Under the pieces are notes generated by a model. The model worked only from the letters and a program-made list of their open reading frames with translations. It ran no database searches and had not been told where the DNA came from. Below, piece by piece: positions 14,004 through 23,076 of a stretch of DNA of 64,000 nucleotides. The position numbers were made by a program, and so were the translations under genes. Origin of the DNA: Tachypleus tridentatus (taxonomy: Eukaryota > Arthropoda > Merostomata > Xiphosura > Limulidae); the NCBI RefSeq assembly GCF_004210375.1, contig NC_134830.1, positions 43,033,094 through 43,097,093 of the forward strand, read 5' to 3'. Numbering within the stretch: position 1 is the stretch's first letter; each line of letters starts with the position of its first letter.

Positions 14004-14888
14004 GGGGTGGACAAAAAGGTGGTTCTCCTTCAAAAATGTTGTTAATTTGTTATATCTTTTGTTACATAGGAGAAAAATGTGTAAAACTATATGTTTTTAG
14101 AACACACTTGACAAGATCTGTTAAAATGTGATCTTAAATCCTAATTTTAATTCTGGCTTTTTTATATACCTGAACTTTACATGATTTTACTTACGTTTTT
14201 TTCATAAAATGTGTTGTGTACCTGCTGTAGTTTTGTAGATATTCCAATTAGCTACCAAATGAGCAAACAAGTTTCTATGGAATTGTGTAGTTGTTAAAAG
14301 ATATCTTAGAAAAAAGAGAATTGATGTTATGGAATGACCAGGTCAATCACCTGATATTAATCTGACTGAAAATTTATGGGCTGAGTTAAACTGATTAATG
14401 AAAATCACAAACCAAACATGTAACATGAACTTTCTGAAGTACTTGAAGAAGGATGGCAGTCAGTCACTCAGGAATATCTGCACAAACACACTGAAAGCAT
14501 GCCATGTCAATATAAAGTAGTACTAAAACCCAAGGGAATGCCGACTAAATATGAACTTGTGAAATTGGTTTGTGTTTGAGTTTCATTTTTATGTTTGTTT
14601 ATTGCAGAGAAACTAGTTTGATCATTTTGTAAGCTGACTGGAGCAGGAAGACTTAAAAAGCTACAGCAGGTGCACAACACTTATGAGAAAATGTAACTAA
14701 AATCATGAAAAGTTCAAGTACTTACGAAAGCCAGTGTTAAAATTAGGATTTGAGATAATATTTGCACAGATATTATTGTGAGACATTCTGAAAACATGTT
14801 GTCTTACACATCTTTCTGTTGTCTAATAAAAGATATAACAAATTAGCAACATCTTCACGGGGAGGCACCTTTCTTTATCCACTATCTG
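14004..14888 (+). mobile_element. Internally deleted Tc1-like DNA transposon
   Basis: Two imperfect terminal inverted repeats of about 55-60 bp face each other: 14004-14060 (GGGGTGGACAAAAAGGTGG...) and 14826-14888, whose reverse complement contains GTGGATAAAGAAAGG and then GCTAATTTGTTATATCTTTT. TA dinucleotides flank both ends (14002-14003 and 14889-14890), as expected for Tc1/mariner. At 885 bp the copy is about half the usual autonomous length. Only the C-terminal part of a transposase survives (14320-14545), so this is a dead, non-autonomous derivative. Confidence 0.8.
14320..14560 (+). pseudogene. Tc1-like transposase C-terminal remnant
   Basis: The plus-strand frame reads a Tc1-type block with QSPDINLTENLWAELN, which carries the third acidic residue (E) of the DDE catalytic triad in the context normally written SPDLNPIENLW. 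Several stop codons (a TGA in place of the usual W before PGQSPD, others further on) interrupt it. The N-terminal DNA-binding region and the first two catalytic aspartates are absent, consistent with the short length of the element. It cannot encode an active transposase. Confidence 0.75.
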
Positions 14889-15065
14889 TACACTTAATGG
14901 ACATTTCTGTAGAATGGTGGTTCTGAACTTGTTCTAGTCATTTTAAACATCTTGTCTAAAGTCTCTTTGCAATGAATATAAAGAGATAATTAAAAGTGTC
15001 AGTGAAAGACAAAATAGCAAAAAGCCCAAAAAATGCAACATAATAAAACAATCACCAAGGCAAAA

Positions 15066-15347
15066 TTTTTTTTTTTGTTTGTTTTGGAATTTCGCACAAA
15101 GCTACTCGAGGGCTATCTGTGCTAGCCGTCCCTGATTTAGCAGTGTAAGACTAGATGGAAGGGAGCTAGTCATCACTACCCACCGCCAACTCTTAGGCTA
15201 CTCTTGTACCAACGAATAGTGGGATTGACTGTAACATTATAACGCCCCACGGCTGGGAGGGCGAGCATGTTTAGCGCGATGCGGGCGCGAACCCGCGATC
15301 CTCAGATTATGAGTCGCACGCCTTATGCGCTCGGCCATGCCAGGCCA
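15066..15347 (-). mobile_element. SINE family A (A2 subtype)
   Basis: Nearly full-length tRNA-derived SINE on the minus strand, with poly(T)/(CAAA)n tail at 15066-15085 and tRNA-like head at the right end. The head carries an A-box-like TGGCCGAGCG and the B-box variant GGTTCGCGCCC, which marks the A2 subtype also seen at 47172 and 61785. It is the only well-preserved family A copy in the first 33 kb. Confidence 0.85.
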
Positions 15348-16365
15348 GCAAAAATACCAAATAATATTGGAGGGAGGAATCATGGAGCTTCCTGACATTG
15401 TGTTACAGGGTCACAGAAGAGGAACAATGTTAAACAAGCAGTGTCTCAATTTACTCAGTAGCCATCAATCAATAACGTACTTATTTTAATAAAAACGTCA
15501 TTTAAAATTGTTAAAGTAACAGTAAAATTCAAAATGATAATTTTCATTTCAATATGCAATGAATTTTGAAACAGGAATATCAAAAATAAATTTAAAAAAG
15601 TTTTATTTTTTCTTTAACTCATTCAATTCTTTTAGACATTCTGTTGTCAATATCTTTTTATGATATTTTAGAACTTCCACATAAAAGAGAAAAACATGAG
15701 TGGCTAGTCTTAGAGTGAAGTATGCATTAGCTAATAAAGCCTCACATAAGTAATATATGTGTGATATTACATCACATTAAGATTAACAATCAGAAATGTG
15801 ATTTTGAGACAAGGTTCCAAATTGCAACTAAAGAGGGCTTGATTTCGTTTTGATATCAGCCTTGGCATGTGAGGCCTCAGTAATTAGAATATTAGCCCAT
15901 ATTATTATTTGTTTTCAAATTATAAACAAACTACTTAATATTATAATCCCACCCATTTTTGTGTCACCACAGTTTGAGTGTAGGTTGTTTATACATCATG
16001 GAAACTGAGTTACATCATGCACCACAACACCAAAGTTCAAGCTTCATTTTATTCTTAGTTGTAGATGGTAACCTGGTTAAACTTTAAGTAACAGCTCAAT
16101 GGGAAAAACAACAAATGGATATTAAAATGCATTTAATTACCACTGTTTAAGTTGTACATGTGGGTTTACGAGTACATTTACAAAAGCAAAAAGCTATGTT
16201 TGAGCATTAGTATGAACCACTGAGTAATGATAATATTGGTAAATAAAAATGTATGCCATAAAATTAAAATCTGGCAAGATCACGATTTTTTTAAAGTTGG
16301 TTGTAGAAAAACCATGCTGTTCTTGGTCTCAACATATCAAGTGCTGGTTTTAACACCATTTCTGC
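15348..16365. other. AT-rich sequence, nothing recognised
   Basis: A slightly GC-richer patch at 15830-15890 is open on the minus strand for a few dozen codons but lacks a convincing splice donor, so I do not call it an exon. Confidence 0.35.
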
Positions 16366-16369
16366 TAAT

Positions 16370-16537
16370 AACACTAGTAACAAAATTTTTACTTTTTCTT
16401 GTTCCTGGGCAGAAAGTGATATTTCTCAATTGCTTATGCCTAAAATAAATGGAAAAGACCTATTTTTCTCTTCAAACTTTGCTTTTGTGACCTGGGTAAT
16501 GACATTTTCAAATTTACCCATTTTCCAGGTAGATTCA
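16370..16537 (+). repeat. Left terminal inverted repeat
   Basis: Pairs with about 17750-17900. The best-matching core is 16466-16532. Matches continue outward through TGCTTATG and TTGTTCCTGG with small gaps, which argues against a chance palindrome. Confidence 0.7.
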
Positions 16538-16570
16538 GTGCTGAGTAGCTGATAGAGAATTTTTTCAACT

Positions 16571-16685
16571 TTCAAGAATGTTCAAGAACTTTCTAGAATG
16601 TTGTAAAACTTACAATAATTTTCTAGAATGTTATAGAACTTACAATAAATTTCAAGAACCTTTTAGAATTTTCTAGAACTTTCTA
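16571..16685 (+). promoter_or_regulatory. Array of heat-shock elements
   Basis: The sequence keeps a strict register of alternating TTC and GAA triplets every 5 bp (TTCnnGAAnn) from 16571 to 16685. The first six units are all exact (16571-16598). Of 23 successive positions about 15 are exact TTC or GAA, and the misses are mostly one-base changes. Alternating GAA/TTC units are the binding site of heat-shock factor trimers; three units suffice, so this is an unusually long site. It lies upstream of a TATA box and the decayed gene at 16773. Confidence 0.75.
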
Positions 16686-16688
16686 TAG

Positions 16689-16722
16689 TAATATATATAT
16701 ACAGGGGCTCAACACTTCAGTT
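16689..16722 (+). promoter_or_regulatory. TATA box and arthropod-type initiator
   Basis: A TATATATATA run at 16691-16700 is followed by TCAGTT at 16717-16722, matching the arthropod initiator TCAKTY. The predicted +1 A (16719) is about 28 bp from the start of the TATA run, the normal spacing. The first ATG of the downstream gene is at 16773, leaving a leader of about 54 bases. Confidence 0.6.
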
Positions 16723-16772
16723 TAGTTCTAGCTGCCTAAGTGAACACATAGACCTATCTGATTTTATCAGTG

Positions 16773-17640
16773 ATGGCATCAAGAAGCTGCAACCATTCTT
16801 CAGATGCATTCTGCCATGTATGTAGCCAATATATCAAGACAAGAGCAAAAAAGTACTCATTCAGTGCACCTCAAAGAAGAATACAACAGCATCAAGACCT
16901 TGCTAGAAGCCTTGAAGTATGATGAGTATGTCTGGTGGCATTCCTGATGGGTTTCCAAAGAGGCTTTACCAAGTTTCCCTGTAATCTGTGCCTTTGGGAC
17001 AGCACGGACACTGCAGCACACTACAACAAGAAGCACTGGCTACAATGGACCGAGTTCTCTGTGGGGAGACACAGTGTCAAGTGTGAGCCACTATTGAACC
17101 TCCAGAAAGTGTTGTTCCCATCATTGTACATAAAATTGGGTCTTATGAAACAATTTGTCTCAGCTCTTGATAAAGAGTCTGCAACCTTCAAGACTTCTTC
17201 CCTAAGCTGTCTGAGGCAAAGGTCAAAGCTGGTGTCTTCGTTGGACCACAAATAAAGAAGATCCTGTAGTGCACAGAATTCCCCAAGAAGCTGAGTAGAA
17301 AAGAAAAAAGTTTGGGGCAGCTTTGTTGCAGTGGTTTGGGGCATTTTGGGAAATCACAAGGCTGAAAATTATGTGGAACTGGTCAAGGCTCTGGTGAAGA
17401 ACTATGGCAAAATGGGCTGTAGGATGCCCCTGAAAGTCCATATCATTGATGCTCATCTTGATAAATTCAAGGAGAACATGGGAGCATACCCAGAGGAGTA
17501 AGGTGAGTGCTTCCACCAAGATATACTGGACTTTGAATGCTGCTACCAAGGACGTATAATGAAAACATGATGGGAGACTATATTTGGGGGCTGATACATG
17601 AAAGTGATTTACATTACTGCAGCAAATCTCGAAAAACTAC
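16773..17640 (+). pseudogene. Decayed transposon-borne gene, arthropod repeat protein family
   Basis: From the ATG at 16773 the frame encodes about 50 residues with a CxxC pair (FCHVCSQYIKTRAKKYS), then stops. Related sequence continues in other frames: 16935-17200 (GFTKFPCNLCLWDS, IKLGLMKQFVSALDKESATF), then 17330-17590 after frameshifts (NYGKMGCR, HLDKFKENMGAY, FHQDILDF). These phrases resemble a protein family that is very common in arthropod genomes; I recall such proteins being named after a wasp bracovirus gene (Cc8L18.2-like), from memory and unverified. Two CxxC pairs suggest zinc binding. Multiple frameshifts, stops and an internal deletion make it non-functional. Its position between inverted repeats suggests it was the transposase or a passenger of the element. 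Confidence 0.65.
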
Positions 17641-17749
17641 TCACTTCCAAACATTTTTGCACAACTTTAGCATAAATGCATGTAAATCTTGATTCACATG
17701 GTTTTATTCAGACATTATGTAAATGAAAATGTGCAAATTTGTCCGTTTT

Positions 17750-17905
17750 TACATAGAAAATAGGTTAATTTCTAAATTTCATTATCCAGATCACAAAAGC
17801 AAACTTTGAAATTAATATTGGCCATTTTCTATACTTTTACAACATAAGTAGTTGAGATATAACACATACAATCCAGGAACAAAATTTGTGTTACACAGTT
17901 TAATA
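17750..17905 (-). repeat. Right terminal inverted repeat
   Basis: Reverse-complement partner of 16370-16537. The outermost matches lie near 17890-17900 (GTGTAACAC against AGTAACA). Confidence 0.65.
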
Positions 17906-19400
17906 AATTAAACCATTTCATTTCTTACAGGCTCTGGTACAGAGAAAAAGGCCTCTTTGTTAAATGATATGTAACTGATACGCTATTACAAACACATCTT
18001 AATGTAAGCCTATTTCATGGCCAGTAGAGAATTATCTGATTTAAACTATTATCAGTCTTATTGTAATACAATATCAAACACATTTCTTCCAAAACTGACT
18101 ACTATGCATTTTGGTAGTAAATATATTTCCATGTAATTATACACTTCAAATGAAAAATGTGTTGTTTAGATACTTGCATATTTAATCAAGCCAGGTATAC
18201 AATTATATTTATAGCAGATGCATAGTTTAATAGCATACACATTTCTGACTTTTCAGGTATGATTAATGATGGAATTAGAAAAACATTTAGTTAGGAACCT
18301 AAAATGGAAGTTTAATGTTAACCACAGTAAGGTTATTTTGTATATTCTTTTAATACTGGGAATCAAGGAATTCTTAACTAACGTTTATATTTCAGACAAT
18401 GTAGTAGTACAGGCAAAAATAAACAATAAATGGGTGTACTGGATGCCAGATGGCTTTCAACAATGGTAGCACTGGGCATGACAGGCAGTTAGTTTCCTTC
18501 CATCTAATCAGCAGTTCAAGGAAAAGAAAACTGGGAACAGGTGTTGTCATTGCTAGGCGATTGAATGCTCTGTAGTCAGCAGATAAAAATTAGTAAAAGT
18601 GAAAGACAGCCTTAACAGCTCTATTGCAATTAAGCAAGATTGGTAACAATATTTCAGTTACTTAGATGGTTGGAATAATTGTAAACACTAATTTTAATTA
18701 ACAGATTACATTTGAGAAAATTAATTTAACTTAATTTTGATAAATAAATTAAATCAACTATTTCTTTGGTTGAAATGACACAAATCAATGTAATTGATGC
18801 TCATGTAGGTAACAGATTAAATTGTCCAGCACTAATAATAGAGGGAAGCCATATTTTAGTTCATTTTTAAAATCTGTTTAATAATTGCAAAAAAGTTTAA
18901 ACCAAAATAGTAATTACATAAATATGTAAATTAAATAAATAACTGAATTCAGTCACATTGTCACTTCCACCATACCGTTTTCACCTAATTCCATCACTAG
19001 ATAAGATAATTAAAAATTTGTTGAGTCAGAGAGAGAGACAAGTGAGGTTTTAAAAACAGCTGTATGCTGACAAAGGTTTAGGGCCTGCTAAGGTTTCCAA
19101 AAGTGTATTAGATAACTCTTGAATGGTATCCCCAAATGACAAAGCATCTGAAAGCTTCTGATTTTCATCACATCATGACCTTATTTCTTTTTAGAAGTTT
19201 CACAAGTTTACATTTGTATTGACATAAGGACAATAAAAATAATTTACAAACTTGTAACTGTTTACAATAAATTGTTATGATAGTAACTATTGTTAAAGTT
19301 GTTGTTTTTTTTCTTCTTCTTTTTTATGTATAATAAGATACTTTTAATCCAAAGCATGGATAATTCAAAACAATATTTTGGTCCAGTGTAGTGCAACATT
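17906..19400. other. AT-rich sequence, no firm feature
   Basis: A donor-like GTAAGA on the minus strand near 17925-17930 follows about 50 open bases, and an acceptor-like site on the plus strand overlaps it. Neither has a matching partner, so no exon is called. The rest is ordinary AT-rich sequence. Confidence 0.35.
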
Positions 19401-19417
19401 CTTTAGTTTTCAAATTC

Positions 19418-19423
19418 TTTATT
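19418..19423 (-). promoter_or_regulatory. Poly(A) signal AATAAA (minus strand)
   Basis: AATAAA on the minus strand, 89 bases beyond the stop codon of the exon at 19512-19632. This is a normal distance for a short 3' untranslated region. Such hexamers are common in AT-rich DNA, so support comes only from its placement. Confidence 0.4.
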
Positions 19424-19511
19424 TCATCTTGACTGCAGATTTAGTAACTGTCTTGTCTGCTTCTCTCCTCTGCCAATTGCTGTTTCAAATTTTTAACTGT
19501 CATATATAGCA

Positions 19512-19632
19512 TCATATATAGTAGCTAGCATGAGAATGCCTTCTTTTGGCATTTGATTCTTGGTTTAGTTCTGTTTTTAACTTGACAAGTTCTTTTTGTA
19601 AGCTTTCATTCTGACTTTTAAGAAACACATTT
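19512..19632 (-). CDS. Putative last coding exon of a coiled-coil protein
   Basis: A good acceptor (TTATTCCTTATTTTTAG on the minus strand, AG at 19633-19634) leads into an open frame whose first base completes a lysine codon begun by the exon at 30325-30446. The frame then reads a polar heptad-like helix, NVFLKSQNESLQKELVKLKT, and ends in TGA at 19512-19514. A shifted frame just past the stop also reads coiled-coil-like sequence (VKNLKQQLAEERSRQ). So either this is the real terminus with an A-rich 3' region, or an indel near 19515-19525 has broken a longer exon. No splice donor is visible. The family is not recognised. Confidence 0.5.
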
Positions 19633-19633
19633 C

Positions 19634-20700
19634 TAAAAATAAGGAATAAAAAAGAAATATTTTTAACAATAAAAGTTTAGATCTGATTACTTCGCTTTAA
19701 GAATACTTAATATTACAGAACAACATGCTATTCATGTAAGGAATAAAATATGAATGTTTTGTTTTCAATTTTTTCTTGAAATCTGCATGCATAACAAACA
19801 AGTTCTTGACATAAAATTCTAAGTAATGATGTATATGTGTCAGTAATGTGGTAGCCTCAGCAACAGTATTAAAGTTTTCCAAATTCATTCTACTCTCAGT
19901 TTTATGCTCATTACTCACAAGTTACTTTTTAACTGCATAGTGTCACCAATTCTATGAGAACTGTAGGAAGCAATGCAGATAATATGGCCATGACTGTGCC
20001 TCTTTTACACCATAAGTTTTTCTGCTTTTCAGGTAATGAATTCACTGTTTTCTAGTCACATGGTATGGCTGAGCCACTTATGAAATACTTCCCATGAACC
20101 TAACCTCGGTGAAAATACAAGAGTTATTAATAATTATTTTGATCTTATAAATAATATTAATAATAACTAAAACAATTAAATCAAGAGGCAATCAATTTAA
20201 TGATAAACAACCCAACTTGATTTGAATATATGACTACAGTATACAGGATAAATATTATTGGTTAATTAGCTTTAAAAGGCATGAAATTCACAAAGCACAT
20301 TTAAAATAAATAACCATTATGCTATGTTCAGATATTATTTTTCAATTATTAACTAATATAAGCTAAAAAAGGGAAACAAATTTCTTAGTTCTGATGTTAC
20401 AGTTAACTAGTGATTATAAAGTTAATATTTTCTAACATTGAAAATGTATATCCAATAGATACTCCTGTTCAGATACAACTTTCCCAATCCAGTGCTGCCC
20501 TCTGTATGCAAATTTTATCACTTGTCATTAGCCATGAGAATCTCACTTACTCTTGAGTGCTTCCATGTGATATTGTTGTATTGTTGCTTGAAAGTGAACA
20601 TATCACAACATTTCACCAATAGGACCACAATACATCCTTCAAGCACAGCTGACTCCCTTTATAGTATCTATCAGAAATATATTTTTACTGTTGGAAAATA
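19634..20700. other. AT-rich sequence, nothing recognised
   Basis: A minus-strand frame at 19697-19918 is open for 73 codons but has no splice sites that fit the neighbouring exons. Probable intron. Confidence 0.35.
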
Positions 20701-21464
20701 TTAACCTCTGTTATGACACACAATCTCCTCTCATTGATAGCTAGAAATACAATATTGAAATGGTAGGAAGATAAGTAAAAAACTTTATCTAAATGAGCTC
20801 CCTCTGAAAGGAACTTATGGACCGTGACAGTCTAAACACTGAACACTTTAGTGACACACTCATGGGAGACTGCACCTCATCTGTACCATCTTTATCCATA
20901 AATAAGGGAAGTGTCACAAGAATGAGCATAAATACAATCACAGTTGTGCATCCACATCAGATTGGTGTAAGCACCACATGAGTAGTGTGGCCAGGATGTG
21001 TAAGGTGAGCCAACTCCAGTACAAATTCAGACAGCACTGGGAATTTGGTTTCTGAGTCACAGTTGAAAGCCCACCTTAAGCCCAGTGAGGCAAAACAAAA
21101 TGTATTATCCGAAATTCAACTTAGTGATGACTTATATTGGCTGGTCCTTTGTCAGTCCAATACCAAATCACTCAGGAGCTTGACGTTCAGGTAGCACTAT
21201 GATGGGGAAACAAGCAGCCAAAGGGATAAATACCACTGCTCTACACTGTGTTGAGTGAAATTGCTCATACTCAAGAGGCAGCCTCAATGATCCACCAATC
21301 CAGCAGTTAGAAACTGATCACTGGTAAGGATTCCTATGTTTGACCAGAAGAAGAAAAAAAGGGTGAAAATGTGTTAAGAAACCTGGAAGAACACTATAAG
21401 ATAGTGCAACAGGTGACCACGAAATCCCTACATTTAAAAACGGGACAGAATCAAGTTTAAACTA
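20701..21464. repeat. Dispersed repeat block, left part
   Basis: GC-richer non-coding sequence cut by the Tc1-like element at 21465 and apparently continuing from 23077. No domain is recognised. Confidence 0.35.
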
Positions 21465-23076
21465 CACTCTTGCTCAAAAGGTTCTTACATGTGATATTTT
21501 GATCTTGTTTGTCCCTTATTTGTTACTTGTCTTGTGTTTTTAATGTGTGCAGTGTCTTTTCTTTGGTAATTATTGGTGTAATGTTTCATGATTATGTCAT
21601 TTTTATGGAAATTTCTGTAGAACTTAAGATCTGTACCATCAGAAATTGACTTTTTTTCTCCACTTCTAAGTAAAAAAAAATAAGACTGCCATTTTGTGAA
21701 AATATTTAGTATCAATCTGAAACTTTCAGTAAACTTTCACATCATAATATTTAACTCAATAACATGTGTGGCTCCCACTTGCTGCAATAATGTTCACTAG
21801 GCGATGTAACATACTCTCAATTAACGTTAAGAGTCTTTGATTTGGAATTCTGTTTCATTCTTCAGTCAGTGCTTGATGTAACTGCTGTAGGGTTGTAGGA
21901 AGATCGTTCCTATCCCCGACTGCACGGCCAAGTTCATCTCAGAGATGCTCTATCGGGTTGGTATCTGGGTTTACAGGTGGTTGCTGAAGGACCAACACAC
22001 CACGTTGTTGCAAGAAATCTTGCACATTGTGAGCATTATGAGCCGATGCATTGTCCTGCTGCAGCTGGAAATTGCCCTGGAAAATACTCTGGGCAAATGG
22101 CAGTAAGCAGCGATCCAAGATATCCTGATACATAGCACCAGTGATGTTTTGATCCAGAATGACCAACTGGCTGACAGTTGCAGAACAGAATGCACCCCAG
22201 ATGTGCACTGAACCTCTGCCTTCTGCTGTGTTGGGGTTAACATTTTCATCATTCAGCTATTATTCAAGAAGCCTGTACACTCATATCTGTCCATCAGTGG
22301 TGTAGAGCAGAAATTTGGATTCATCAGGAAAAACTACATGATTCGAGTGTGCGATCATCAGATTATGGTATCATTGAGCCAACTGCAGTCTGTTGTTGTG
22401 ATGTCTAGCTGTTAGTTTATGTTTCTTGACCATTTGTCTTGTTCTGCATCCAGCTTGCACCAACTGTCAATTAAACATCTGGCATGAAATATGGATCAGT
22501 TGTTGCGCATGTAATTCAGAAGCAATTGACCTGGAAGACATCATATAGTTTCGAGGAGCAATGGTGAGGTTCCAGCAATCATCGCATGTTGTAGTGGCAC
22601 GTGGACGGCCCATAGGTCTGCTGGGACTCACACTTCCAGTTGCAGCTGTTCTTCTGAGAACTCTGTTGATGATCTTCCTGGATACACCAAGTTGTCTTGC
22701 AATATTGCCTTGTTTCAACCCAGTGTTGCCTCAGGCAACCATCTGATTTCTCAAACCTATGTCAGTAGGAACTGGCATAATGTCTAAAATATTTACAGAA
22801 TTGAAAATGTGTCGCCAACAGGTAGGGTACAAAAGTAACATTAAAATCTCTGGCTTTTATACCTCACCCCAAACACTGCATTTGGGACAAGTCTTAGAAT
22901 AATCCCATGTTCAAGGGATTAAACCGACTCAAAATGAATTCAGGTAATGCAGAGTAGTAAAGAAATGAAACTTGAATGTTTAAGGGTAATACACAAAGTG
23001 AATTTAGTTTTAAAATGATATGAATGACCCAAAATCACATTTTTTGAACATGTAACAACCTTTTTGAGCAAGAGTA
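21465..23076 (-). mobile_element. Tc1-like DNA transposon with both ends
   Basis: Inverted ends of about 27 bp are present: 21465-21491 (CACTCTTGCTCAAAAGGTT...) and 23049-23076, whose reverse complement begins TACTCTTGCTCAAAAAGGTT. TA dinucleotides flank both ends (21463-21464, 23077-23078). The length of 1612 bp is normal for an autonomous Tc1 family member. The transposase lies on the minus strand. A GC-richer repeat block continues on both sides, so the element jumped into older repeat DNA. Confidence 0.9.
21756..22778 (-). pseudogene. Tc1-like transposase, full length with nonsense mutations
   Basis: From an ATG at 22778 to a TGA at 21756 the minus strand keeps one frame for 341 codons, the usual length of the family, with no net frameshift. 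Visible parts are an N-terminal helix-turn-helix (GNIARQLGVSRKIINRVLRR), a GRPR motif, the first catalytic aspartate in FPDESKF, the second in QQDNASAH, and the glutamate in NPIEHL. The last two are 34 residues apart (DD34E). About eight in-frame stops interrupt it. At least six are TGA, at places where family members usually have R (CGA) or W (TGG), for example after NPIEHL and after ALTEE. The copy is inactive, but decayed by point changes rather than deletions. Confidence 0.88.

Larger units (their letters stand above)
16366..17905 (+). mobile_element. DNA transposon with long inverted ends and a heat-shock-like promoter
   Basis: The stretch 16370-16537 matches the reverse complement of about 17750-17900 over roughly 150 bp. 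Shared blocks include TTGTTCCTGG, TATTTCTCAATTGCTTATG against TATATCTCAACTACTTATG, and CTTTGCTTTTGTGACCTGG against GTTTGCTTTTGTGATCTGG. Between these long imperfect terminal inverted repeats lie, in order, an array of heat-shock elements, a TATA box, an initiator and a decayed gene. Outer boundaries are uncertain by about 10-20 bp, and I did not find a clear target-site duplication. I do not recognise the transposon superfamily. Confidence 0.7.

Noticed and set aside
17920-17975. Exon candidate beside the heat-shock transposon
   Set aside because: Acceptor-like and donor-like signals occur on opposite strands over the same bases and neither has a partner site.
19697-19918. 73-codon frame next to the coiled-coil exon
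   Set aside because: It lies directly upstream of that exon's acceptor without a donor of matching phase, so it is more likely intron.
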